Source of the DNA: Anaerolineae bacterium
Lineage (GTDB): Bacteria; Chloroflexota; Anaerolineae; B4-G1
Assembly: GCA_030612585.1 (NCBI GenBank)
Contig: JAUWNP010000143.1
Coordinates: 1-11,257 of the forward strand
Direction of reading: 5' to 3'
DNA length: 11,257 nt
Position 1 is the stretch's first letter. Each line of letters starts with the position of its first letter. The notes beneath the pieces are model-generated. The model had not been told where the DNA came from, searched no databases, and saw nothing but the letters and a program-made list of their open reading frames with translations. Positions 1 to 4,973 of this stretch are shown piece by piece. The position numbers and the translations under genes were made by a program.

Positions 1-112
1 CCAGCCAACGAAAAAGGCGCTGCCCACGGTGGCGGTTATACAAGTACCCCCCACCGTACCACAGCGCCAGGAACACGCATAGCCCGATGATCGCGATGAT
101 CTCTGGATCCAT
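1..112 (-). CDS. Small membrane protein of unknown function, N-terminal fragment
   Basis: Reading leftward from an ATG at 112–110, 37 codons stay open to the window edge, so the 3' part is missing. The visible peptide starts MDPEIIAIIG and continues with a hydrophobic stretch (about residues 5–24), then a basic segment with NRHRGQRLFRWL. This is the pattern of an N-terminal membrane anchor with the positive side in the cytoplasm. A purine-rich AAGGAGA lies upstream (about 125–131 on the complementary strand), slightly farther from the ATG than usual. It follows the methyltransferase gene on the same strand with only about 30 bases between, so it may share its transcript. I do not recognise a family with confidence and assign no function. 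Confidence 0.6.
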   Translation of the reverse strand, partial: MDPEIIAIIGLCVFLALWYGGGYLYNRHRGQRLFRWL

Positions 113-144
113 GCTCTAACTTTGTCTCCTTACTCTATAACACG

Positions 145-783
145 TCATAACTCCGCAGGATACGCCCCTCGATAGTAAACTGGCCATGCCACCGCGAAGC
201 GATTGACCCAGTTGTGTCGCTGGCCCTTCCCCGGCGGGCTGATCCAGCCATCTGCGATCTCAAAGCCCGCTGCACGAATCAACCGGTCAATCTCCTCCGG
301 TCGGTAGTAGGCAAAAAAACGCTCCTGGCCTTCCTGGTCGGCCACCCATTCTTCACCTTCTCCTCCCTCCTTCACGCCGACGTAGAGCGCGCCGCCGGGA
401 CGTAGCACGCGCCGAAACTCCAAGAGCGCCTGGGTGGCCTGCGTGCGGGGCAGGTGCAGCAGCGAGGCGCAGACGAAGCAGCCATCAGCGCATCCGTCGG
501 CGATGGGAAGGCGGCGCATGTCGGCGCACATCAGCCGGGGTGTCCCTGTCGCCTGCGCTTGATGGAGCATACCCGGCGAAAGATCCAGTCCCACAACGCG
601 CAGTCCTCGCGCCTTCAGTGCCTGTGCATACTGGCCCGGCCCGCATCCCACGTCGAGCACCAATCCACCAGCCGGCACCAGTTGCCTGAAGCGTGCCAGT
701 TCCTGCTCCAGCGGATAGGCCGCCCGCGCCGCATACCGGGCGGCGATGTGGTCGTAGGTGGCGGCGGTCCTGCCTGTGCTCAC
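145..783 (-). CDS. Class I SAM-dependent methyltransferase (Methyltransf_11/UbiE-like)
   Basis: This encodes a 212-residue soluble Rossmann-fold methyltransferase. Motif I, the SAM-binding glycine loop, is VLDVGCGPGQY at about residues 42–52. The acidic end of strand 2 is in VVGLDLSPGML (63–73), a CADMRRLP segment (86–93) matches the adenine-contacting motif, and FRRVLRPGGALYVGVKEG (123–140) is the usual post-motif III region. The start is a GTG at 783–781 with a weak AGGA about 7 bases upstream; the N-terminal TYDHIAARYA is typical for the start of this family. The substrate cannot be read from sequence: the family covers quinones, small metabolites and others. It lies 48 bases downstream of the redoxin gene on the same strand and may be cotranscribed. 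Several cysteines (C47, C86, C97, C102, C105) are present, but no zinc motif is evident. Confidence 0.88.
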   Translation of the reverse strand: MSTGRTAATYDHIAARYAARAAYPLEQELARFRQLVPAGGLVLDVGCGPGQYAQALKARGLRVVGLDLSPGMLHQAQATGTPRLMCADMRRLPIADGCADGCFVCASLLHLPRTQATQALLEFRRVLRPGGALYVGVKEGGEGEEWVADQEGQERFFAYYRPEEIDRLIRAAGFEIADGWISPPGKGQRHNWVNRFAVAWPVYYRGAYPAEL

Positions 784-794
784 AATCAGTTCCT

Positions 795-834
795 ACGAAT
801 CTACGAATTTACGAACTCACGAACTCACGAACTA
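795..834. repeat. Five tandem copies of an 8-base unit (ACGAA-type)
   Basis: Five consecutive 8-base units, ACGAATCT, ACGAATTT, ACGAACTC, ACGAACTC and ACGAACTA, run from 795 to 834. The array fills almost the whole gap between the redoxin and methyltransferase genes, and its last unit contains the redoxin stop codon (TAG on the minus strand, 834–832). The units share ACGAA and vary in the last three bases. A related pair (GATTCGTA, TATTCGCA) occurs on the other strand near 9671–9686. No matching inverted arm is seen here, so it does not look like a terminator. Function unknown. Confidence 0.85.
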
Positions 835-1992
835 CGGCAATTGCTCCAGGATCGCCTGAACACTGGGCCGGTCACCAGAGTGCTGGCCGACGTGGCTCCA
901 AACGATGCGCCCGTCCGTCTCAATGACGAATACGGCTGGTGCAGCGAGACCATCGCCCAGCAGGCTGTATACGCCGTAGGCGGTGGCGACCTCGTGCGCG
1001 GGGTCGGCCAGCAGGGGATAGGTGGCCCCCGTGCTCTGTCGTACTCCATCCACTGATGCAACAGATGTGACCGCCAGCGCAATCACTTCCACTCCGGCCT
1101 CCCGGAATGTTTCGTAATTTCTCTGCAACTCCACGAGTTGCGTCCGGTCGGGCCCTCAGCCACATCTCTGGAAAAAGATCAGCACCACCGGTCCCTGGGC
1201 CAACTGCTCCGCTAGCGTGAGCGTGCCGCCGCCGGCCCGCTCAAGAGTGAAATCGGGCGCGACTTCGGGAAGCGCAAGGGTGGGCGTGGGCGTCTCGGGA
1301 GCAGGGGCGGGAGTGGGCGATGCGATTGGCGACTCGATTGTGGGCACAGAGAGGGGAGACGTGACCAGCGTCGCCATCGGCGACTGTGCGCTAGGGAGGA
1401 CCGGCGCGGCTGCGTTCTCGAACTCCTCGTTGAGCACGATTTCGGCGCTGGCCCGCTGCTCCTCCAGCCACGCCTGGGTGTCGTGCCCTCGGCTCTGCAG
1501 TGCCTCCAGGCTGGCCTGCACTGTCAACAATCGCCTGGTCGCCCGCTCGAACGCAGCGCTGTCGAGCCCGGCTTCCACCAGCGCCGTCACTACAGCGGCA
1601 TCATCCACCCCCCAGGTCTGCTCCAACGTGGCAATCCGCGCCTCGACCTGGTCCACCGTCGGTTCCTGTTCCGGTGGGAAGGCCTGTAGTGCCAACTCTT
1701 CGTTGATCAACCGCTGTAGTGTTTCGTCGCGCGTGGGAGCAGGCTGACCGGCCAGCCCGCTCATCACCTGGTCGAGCAAGATTGTCTCCATCCAGAAGGA
1801 GTATCTGATGGGACGGCCATCTACGCTGGCTATTACTGGACCTTCAGAGGGGGTAGGGGTTGCCGGGGTGATTGTCGGGGCCGGCGCGCTCGGCTCGCGT
1901 CCCAGGAACACCAGCAATAGCCCCATCCCGGCTAGCACCGCGACACCGAGGCCCAGAACGGCCCACAGGCGAGAAATAACTCGTTGGTTCAT
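832..1992 (-). CDS. Candidate selenoprotein: membrane-anchored SurA_N–redoxin fusion with in-frame TGA read as selenocysteine
   Basis: One frame runs from ATG 1992 to TAG 832–834 (386 residues), broken only by TGA at 1158–1156 (codon 279). Residues 11–30 form a membrane anchor, followed by a Pro/Thr linker (about 35–51). A SurA_N-like helical domain (about 52–190) starts with PVIASVDGRPI; no PPIase domain is seen. A second Pro/Ser/Thr linker (about 195–241) precedes a redoxin domain (242–386) with APDFTL, VVLIFFQ, the cis-Pro loop AAPAVFVIETDG (P352) and a C-terminal helix. The TGA falls in CG-U-GPDRTQL, where thioredoxin-like proteins have C-G-P-C-R and peroxiredoxin-like ones W-C-P-x-C-R, so Sec replaces the attacking Cys. 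The second Cys is Asp282, and Cys277 is the only cysteine. ATG 1992 is preferred over TTG 1995 because AGGAG (2002–1998) lies 5 bases from it. Inferred role: outward-facing thiol/peroxide redox chemistry. The alternative is a nonsense-mutated pseudogene. Confidence 0.78.
1125..1141 (-). promoter_or_regulatory. SECIS-like hairpin downstream of the in-frame UGA
   Basis: On the minus strand, 15 bases after the TGA (1158–1156), lies GCAACTC-GTG-GAGTTGC, a perfect 7-bp stem with a three-base loop. Bacterial SECIS elements sit inside the coding region just after the UGA and show an apical stem-loop with a G among the first loop bases, roughly 16–37 bases after the UGA. Here the first loop base is G, 23 bases after the UGA. 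SelB would bind such a loop to deliver Sec-tRNA. The loop is small (3 bases), at the low end for these elements, and pairing stops after seven pairs. It is not obviously extended by a lower stem. Confidence 0.68.
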
Positions 1993-2016
1993 CAAGGCTC
2001 CTCTCCGGTCTGCGGA

Positions 2017-2045
2017 AGTCTATCACGTCATCACCAGGTTGTCAA
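2017..2045 (-). promoter_or_regulatory. Sigma-70 type promoter for the redoxin selenoprotein gene
   Basis: On the minus strand, a consensus −35 box TTGACA (2045–2040) is followed by a 17-base spacer and a −10 box TAGACT (2022–2017, four of six consensus bases). Transcription would start near 2010, giving a short leader of about 18 bases that holds the AGGAG ribosome site at 2002–1998. It lies back to back with the pdxS promoter. Confidence 0.65.
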
Positions 2046-2060
2046 TTGGAGGCGGAAGCG

Positions 2061-2089
2061 TTGACGCTTTACCCAAACAGCGGTACAAT
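2061..2089 (+). promoter_or_regulatory. Sigma-70 type promoter for the pdxS cluster
   Basis: TTGACG (2061–2066), a 17-base spacer, then TACAAT (2084–2089) make a near-consensus housekeeping promoter, five of six matches in each box. The start point would be near 2096, leaving a leader of about 50 bases before the pdxS ATG. A 14-base inverted repeat, AAGCGT-TG-ACGCTT (2056–2069), covers the −35 box and could be an operator. This is inferred from geometry only. Confidence 0.72.
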
Positions 2090-2091
2090 AG

Positions 2092-2121
2092 GGATGGGTC
2101 CACGGTGATGGCCCACCTTTT
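2092..2121 (+). promoter_or_regulatory. Leader hairpin followed by TTTT upstream of pdxS
   Basis: At the very start of the predicted pdxS leader, TGGG-t-CCA (2095–2102) pairs with TGGCCCA (2109–2115) around a CGGTGA loop, with one bulged T. Two more G-C pairs are possible outside a bulged A. CC and four T residues follow (2116–2121). It could protect the 5' end of the mRNA or act as a weak attenuator. The T-run is short and the position at the 5' end argues against a strong terminator. Confidence 0.3.
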
Positions 2122-2145
2122 GAGTAGAGTGTAGGAGGTAGATAA

Positions 2146-3033
2146 ATGGAAAAGCAAGTTGGTACAGAGGCGGTGAAGCGCGGTCTGGCGCAGATGTTAA
2201 AGGGCGGCGTGATCATGGATGTGACCAATGCCGAGCAGGCCAGCATCGCTGAGGAAGCGGGGGCATGTGCGGTGATGGCGCTGGAACGGGTCCCGGCGGA
2301 CATCCGAGCCCAGGGTGGCGTAGCCCGTATGGCCGCCCCAGAGAAGATCATAGAGATCATGGAGACGGTCTCTATCCCGGTGATGGCCAAATGCCGCATT
2401 GGTCACTTCGTCGAGGCGCAGATTCTGGAATCGCTGGGAGTGGATTACATTGACGAGAGCGAGGTGCTCACCCCGGCCGACGAGGAGCACCACGTTGATA
2501 AGTGGAAGTTCAGGGTTCCCTTCGTCTGCGGCTGTCGCAACCTGGGCGAGGCGTTACGGCGCATTGGGGAGGGGGCGGCGATGATCCGCACCAAGGGGGA
2601 GGCCGGCACCGGCAACGTCGTCGAGGCTGTGCGCCATGCCCGCGCCGTGCTGGGGGAGATCCGTCGCCTGACGACGATGGCTCCCGAGGAACTGATGACC
2701 TATGCCAAAGAGATTGGTGCGCCCTACGACCTGGTGGTCGAGACGGCACAGTTGGGCCGTCTCCCAGTGGTCAATTTCGCCGCTGGGGGCGTCGCCACTC
2801 CGGCCGACGCGGCGCTGATGATGCAACTAGGCGTGGACGGGGTCTTCGTCGGCAGCGGCGTCTTTAAGTCCGGCGATCCCGCCCTGCGCGCCCACGCCAT
2901 CGTCCAGGCGGTCACCCACTACGACGCCCCAGAGATCCTGGCCGAGGTCAGCCGGAGCCTGGGCGAGCCGATGGTCGGCATCAACATCAGCGAGATCCCC
3001 GAAGCGGAGCGGCTGGCGGCACGGGGGTGGTGA
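2146..3033 (+). CDS. pdxS: Pyridoxal 5'-phosphate synthase lyase subunit PdxS
   Basis: PdxS (Pdx1/SNZ family) condenses ribose 5-phosphate, glyceraldehyde 3-phosphate and ammonia into pyridoxal 5'-phosphate in the cytoplasm; the ammonia comes from the glutaminase PdxT. The 295-residue length is normal for the family. Catalytic residues are in place: Asp25 in VIMDVTN, Lys82 in VMAKCRIGH (the ribose Schiff-base lysine) and Lys150 in [11 protein letters not shown] (the second lysine). The phosphate-binding segments [17 protein letters not shown] and [15 protein letters not shown] are also present. The ATG follows an AGGAGGT ribosome site (2133–2139) by 6 bases, and a strong promoter lies at 2061–2089. 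It is the first gene of a same-strand cluster ending in pdxT, but unlike the common pdxST arrangement three genes separate the two subunits. Confidence 0.97.
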   Translation: MEKQVGTEAVKRGLAQMLKGGVIMDVTNAEQASIAEEAGACAVMALERVPADIRAQGGVARMAAPEKIIEIMETVSIPVMAKCRIGHFVEAQILESLGVDYIDESEVLTPADEEHHVDKWKFRVPFVCGCRNLGEALRRIGEGAAMIRTKGEAGTGNVVEAVRHARAVLGEIRRLTTMAPEELMTYAKEIGAPYDLVVETAQLGRLPVVNFAAGGVATPADAALMMQLGVDGVFVGSGVFKSGDPALRAHAIVQAVTHYDAPEILAEVSRSLGEPMVGINISEIPEAERLAARGW

Positions 3034-3500
3034 GCGACGAGGTCACGGTCCGTCAGGCCATTGTGGCCGACGTTCCTGACCTGGTGCGACTGCGCCGGGT
3101 GATGTTCGAGGCGATGGGCTTCGATGATCCGGCGCAACTGGCCATCGCCGATGCGGCGGCCGCAGCCTATTTTGCTGAGGCCATTCCTGTCGGGAGGTTT
3201 CACGGCTGGCTGGCGGTCACGTCCGCGGGTGTGGCGGTGAGCAGCGGCGGCGTGGTGGTTGACCAGCGCCCGCCCGGACCGAGCAATCTGTCGGGCCAGA
3301 TTGGGTATATTATGAACGTGGTCACCGCCCCCCGCTACCGCTGTCAGGGCATCGCTCATCGCATCATGCAGGTCATGCTGAAGTGGTTGGCGGAACAGGG
3401 TATCCAGCGTGTGACACTGCACACAACAGAGATGGGGCGGTCCCTGTACGAGGAAGTGGGGTTTGTGGGCAGCAACGAGATGCGATTGAGGCTACGTTGA
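3030..3500 (+). CDS. GNAT family N-acetyltransferase
   Basis: This is a 156-residue single-domain GNAT protein. The acetyl-CoA-binding motif A is in [20 protein letters not shown] (about residues 93–112), with the R-x-x-G-x-A loop at RCQGIA and helix 3 after it. Motif B is in [17 protein letters not shown] (129–145), the usual C-terminal β-strand/Tyr/GF pattern. I take the GTG at 3030 because it overlaps the pdxS TGA by four bases (GTGA), a common translational-coupling arrangement; the GTG at 3027 is equally open. No strong ribosome site precedes it, which fits coupling to pdxS. The substrate (small amine, antibiotic, peptide or protein N terminus) cannot be read. Its place directly behind pdxS suggests cotranscription, but no role in PLP synthesis is established. 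Confidence 0.88.
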   Translation: MSDEVTVRQAIVADVPDLVRLRRVMFEAMGFDDPAQLAIADAAAAAYFAEAIPVGRFHGWLAVTSAGVAVSSGGVVVDQRPPGPSNLSGQIGYIMNVVTAPRYRCQGIAHRIMQVMLKWLAEQGIQRVTLHTTEMGRSLYEEVGFVGSNEMRLRLR

Positions 3501-3541
3501 GAGAGCGAGGGATGCTTGAAGCCCATCTTACAGCGGTCACT

Positions 3542-3565
3542 CCCGGCGGGAGGTATTCCGCCGGG
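3542..3565. repeat. Perfect GC-rich hairpin between the GNAT gene and the toxin–antitoxin pair
   Basis: CCCGGCGG (3542–3549) and CCGCCGGG (3558–3565) are exact reverse complements around the 8-base loop GAGGTATT. The stem is all G-C, but no T-run follows on either strand, so it is not a standard intrinsic terminator. It sits in the 99-base gap (3501–3599) that separates the GNAT gene from the toxin–antitoxin genes. It may mark a junction, stabilise or process the mRNA, or partly attenuate read-through. Confidence 0.7.
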
Positions 3566-3599
3566 GTTGGAATGAAGATAGAACTGTGGGAGGTGTGAT

Positions 3600-3923
3600 A
3601 TGGCAGCAGTGTTGGAGAAGGTGCAGCGGCTGGAGCGGTACGTCCAACTCACCAATGGGCATGTGGACCGGGTGCTGGAGAGTACACTTGACAAGGTGCT
3701 AGATCGGGAGCGACAGCGCATCCTTCGTCAACAAGCACGTCTCAAGTCGCAAATCGTTAGCTTTGAAGCGCGTTACGGATGGACTTCTGAGGAGTTCTAT
3801 CCCCGTTTTGAGCGTGGCGAGTTGGGTGATGATATGGACCTTATTGAGTGGTCGGCCACAATTGAGATGGTCGAGAATCTGCAACGCACGATTGAACTAT
3901 TGAGCGAAGGAACCATTCAGTGA
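3600..3923 (+). CDS. tumA: Antitoxin of a TumA/TumE-like toxin–antitoxin pair
   Basis: This encodes a 107-residue, mostly helical, charged protein. It begins with a helix around VQRLERYVQLTNGHVDRVLE, continues with a likely coiled coil rich in Arg/Gln/Glu (about residues 28–58, DKVLDRERQRILRQQARLKS), and then has YGWTSEEFYPRFERGELGDDMDLIEWSA (59–86). That last segment is the recognisable signature of the small proteins encoded just before TumE/DUF6516 toxins. No clear DNA-binding motif is seen. A good GGGAGG site (3588–3593) stands 6 bases before the ATG. The reading frame overlaps the next gene by GTGA (3920–3923). Base composition is noticeably lower in G+C than pdxS or pdxT, which fits acquisition. 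Assignment rests on the partner gene and the segment named; direct toxin neutralisation is inferred. Confidence 0.75.
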   Translation: MAAVLEKVQRLERYVQLTNGHVDRVLESTLDKVLDRERQRILRQQARLKSQIVSFEARYGWTSEEFYPRFERGELGDDMDLIEWSATIEMVENLQRTIELLSEGTIQ

Positions 3924-4324
3924 ACTCCGAAGTCGCTGCTTACTTTGACTGCTTGGAACAACGCCTGCTTGAGAGTGACGTGGTGTCCAGTTATATTGTG
4001 GTGCGACGCGAGGTCACTCCTGCCGACGGCAAGGTGCGTATCCGCGCGCGACTGAGAGACGGGGGGCTGCTAGAACTGTTCGAATACATTGCTCTTGATG
4101 TTGGGGGACAGGTCGCCCGGTTGAAATATGCCTACCACTGGCAAGATGCAGATGGCCTTCTCGTGCGGCGATGGGACGCTGTGCCTCACCATCCCCAGTT
4201 GCCCTATTTTCCTCATCACGTTCATCTGGCCGACGGCAGCGTCGAGGGCATCGCGGAGCCACCCGACGCCGTGGAGGTGCTGGCCCGAATCGAAGCAGGT
4301 CTGAGACAGGGGCAAGAGAAATGA
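3920..4324 (+). CDS. tumE: Toxin of the TumE (DUF6516) family
   Basis: This 134-residue protein has the hallmark motifs of the TumE/DUF6516 family: [10 protein letters not shown] (70–79), [18 protein letters not shown] (83–100) and a following VH. The N-terminal half (about 20–70) is a β-rich segment with [17 protein letters not shown], common in this family. These proteins are the toxic partners of TumA-like antitoxins; the target is not something I can state from sequence. The His-rich block could be catalytic or metal-binding (inference). The GTG start at 3920 overlaps the antitoxin stop as GTGA, with GAAGGAA about 8 bases upstream. The stop TGA at 4322–4324 overlaps the pdxT start as ATGA. 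Toxin translation is therefore coupled to the antitoxin before it and to pdxT after it. Antitoxin-first order is the usual layout. Confidence 0.82.
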   Translation: MNSEVAAYFDCLEQRLLESDVVSSYIVVRREVTPADGKVRIRARLRDGGLLELFEYIALDVGGQVARLKYAYHWQDADGLLVRRWDAVPHHPQLPYFPHHVHLADGSVEGIAEPPDAVEVLARIEAGLRQGQEK

Positions 4325-4929
4325 AGATTGGCGTCTTGGCCCTGCAGGGGGCCTTCATTGAACACGAGAAGGCACTGGCGCGCATCGGCGTGGAACCGGT
4401 GGAGGTACGGCTGCCGGGGGAACTGGAGGGACTTGACGGCCTCATCCTCCCCGGCGGGGAGTCCACCACCATCGGCCAGATGGCCGAGCGGTGGGGCCTG
4501 TTGGAGCCTATCCGAGCCTTCGCTCGCTCTGGCTGGCCCCTCTGGGGCACCTGCGCGGGGATGGTCCTGATGGCGAAAGAAGTAGTGGACGGTGTGTCGG
4601 GCCAACCCCGTCTGGAGTTGATGGACGTGATGGTCCGCCGCAACGCCTTCGGTCGCCAGGTGGATAGTTTCGAGGTCGGCCTGGAGGTGCCTGCACTGGG
4701 GGAGGAACCCTTCCACGCCGTCTTCATCCGCGCCCCGCTCATTGAGCGTGTGGGGAAGGATGTGGAGATCCTGGCCCGGCTCGAGCCTGCCCTGAGCGGA
4801 GCCGAAGGGGACGGGGCGGTGGTGGCGGTGCGGCAGGGGAACCTGCTGGCGACCGCCTTCCATCCTGAATTGACGGACGATGATCGTTTTCATCGCTATT
4901 TTCTGGGTCTTGCTGGCGCGAGCACTTGA
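4321..4929 (+). CDS. pdxT: Pyridoxal 5'-phosphate synthase glutaminase subunit PdxT
   Basis: PdxT (Pdx2/SNO family) is a class I glutamine amidotransferase that hydrolyses glutamine and channels ammonia to PdxS. The 202-residue protein shows [13 protein letters not shown] at the N terminus, the oxyanion-side LPGGESTT (43–50), the nucleophile Cys78 in GTCAGM, and the His181/Glu183 pair in [22 protein letters not shown] (106–118) is the family signature. The ATG at 4321 overlaps the TumE stop by four bases, with GGGG about 9 bases upstream. One oddity is that about ten residues ([10 protein letters not shown], 155–164) sit between the strand EILARL and AVVAVRQGN, where other PdxT proteins have only a short turn. 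They are encoded by a palindromic repeat (4790–4809). The insert is on a surface turn away from the catalytic residues, so activity is probably retained. Confidence 0.96.
   Translation: MKIGVLALQGAFIEHEKALARIGVEPVEVRLPGELEGLDGLILPGGESTTIGQMAERWGLLEPIRAFARSGWPLWGTCAGMVLMAKEVVDGVSGQPRLELMDVMVRRNAFGRQVDSFEVGLEVPALGEEPFHAVFIRAPLIERVGKDVEILARLEPALSGAEGDGAVVAVRQGNLLATAFHPELTDDDRFHRYFLGLAGAST
4790..4809. repeat. Short palindromic repeat inserted in frame in pdxT
   Basis: CCCTGAGCGGAGCCGAAGGG has matching ends (CCCT/AGGG) and an inner CGG-AG-CCG palindrome. From memory, units of this type (CTGAGCGGAGCCGAAGG and variants) are widespread interspersed repeats in Chloroflexota and some other bacterial genomes, often giving SGAEG-type peptides when read in coding frame. 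This is the only copy I see in the window. It sits exactly at the extra loop of PdxT. Confidence 0.55.
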
Positions 4930-4946
4930 GCCTGACGATACCACAG

Positions 4947-4973
4947 GCAAATGAATAGTTCATGATTACAACC
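4947..4973 (+). repeat. Split copy of the 5' end of the downstream ATPase gene
   Basis: Two decamers, GCAAATGAAT (4947–4956) and ATTACAACCA (4964–4973 with its ATT at 4965), recur at 6980–6989 and 6991–7000 across the start of the R3H ATPase gene. Between them are 8 bases here and a single T there. Both copies overlap gene starts: an ATG at 4962 here and at 6984 there. The left copy also contains ATGAATAGTTCATGA, a four-codon dead-end reading (M-N-S-S-stop). The pair brackets the A+T-richer glycosyltransferase gene and looks like the scar of its insertion. Confidence 0.5.

Noticed and set aside
454..1056. Plus-strand open frame across the methyltransferase start and redoxin end
   Set aside because: It runs through the 8-base repeat array and is antisense to two recognisable genes; its protein is of low complexity in places and matches nothing I know.
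1150..1155. GGGCCC palindrome directly after the TGA as the SECIS stem
   Set aside because: A six-base self-complementary site cannot fold into a hairpin with a loop; the 7-bp stem at 1125–1141 is at a better distance.
832..1992. Reading the redoxin region as two separate genes or as a pseudogene
   Set aside because: The two halves share one frame, together make one complete redoxin fold, and the only interruption is a TGA at the catalytic Cys followed by a SECIS-like stem. A random nonsense mutation at exactly this codon with such a hairpin is less likely, though not excluded.
3383..3598. Plus-strand open frame of 71 codons bridging the GNAT gene and the hairpin
   Set aside because: Most of it overlaps the GNAT gene in another frame, and the rest translates the hairpin; no ribosome site or family pattern.
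4222..4950. Minus-strand open frame opposite pdxT
   Set aside because: It is a shadow of pdxT, which has all catalytic residues of its family on the plus strand.
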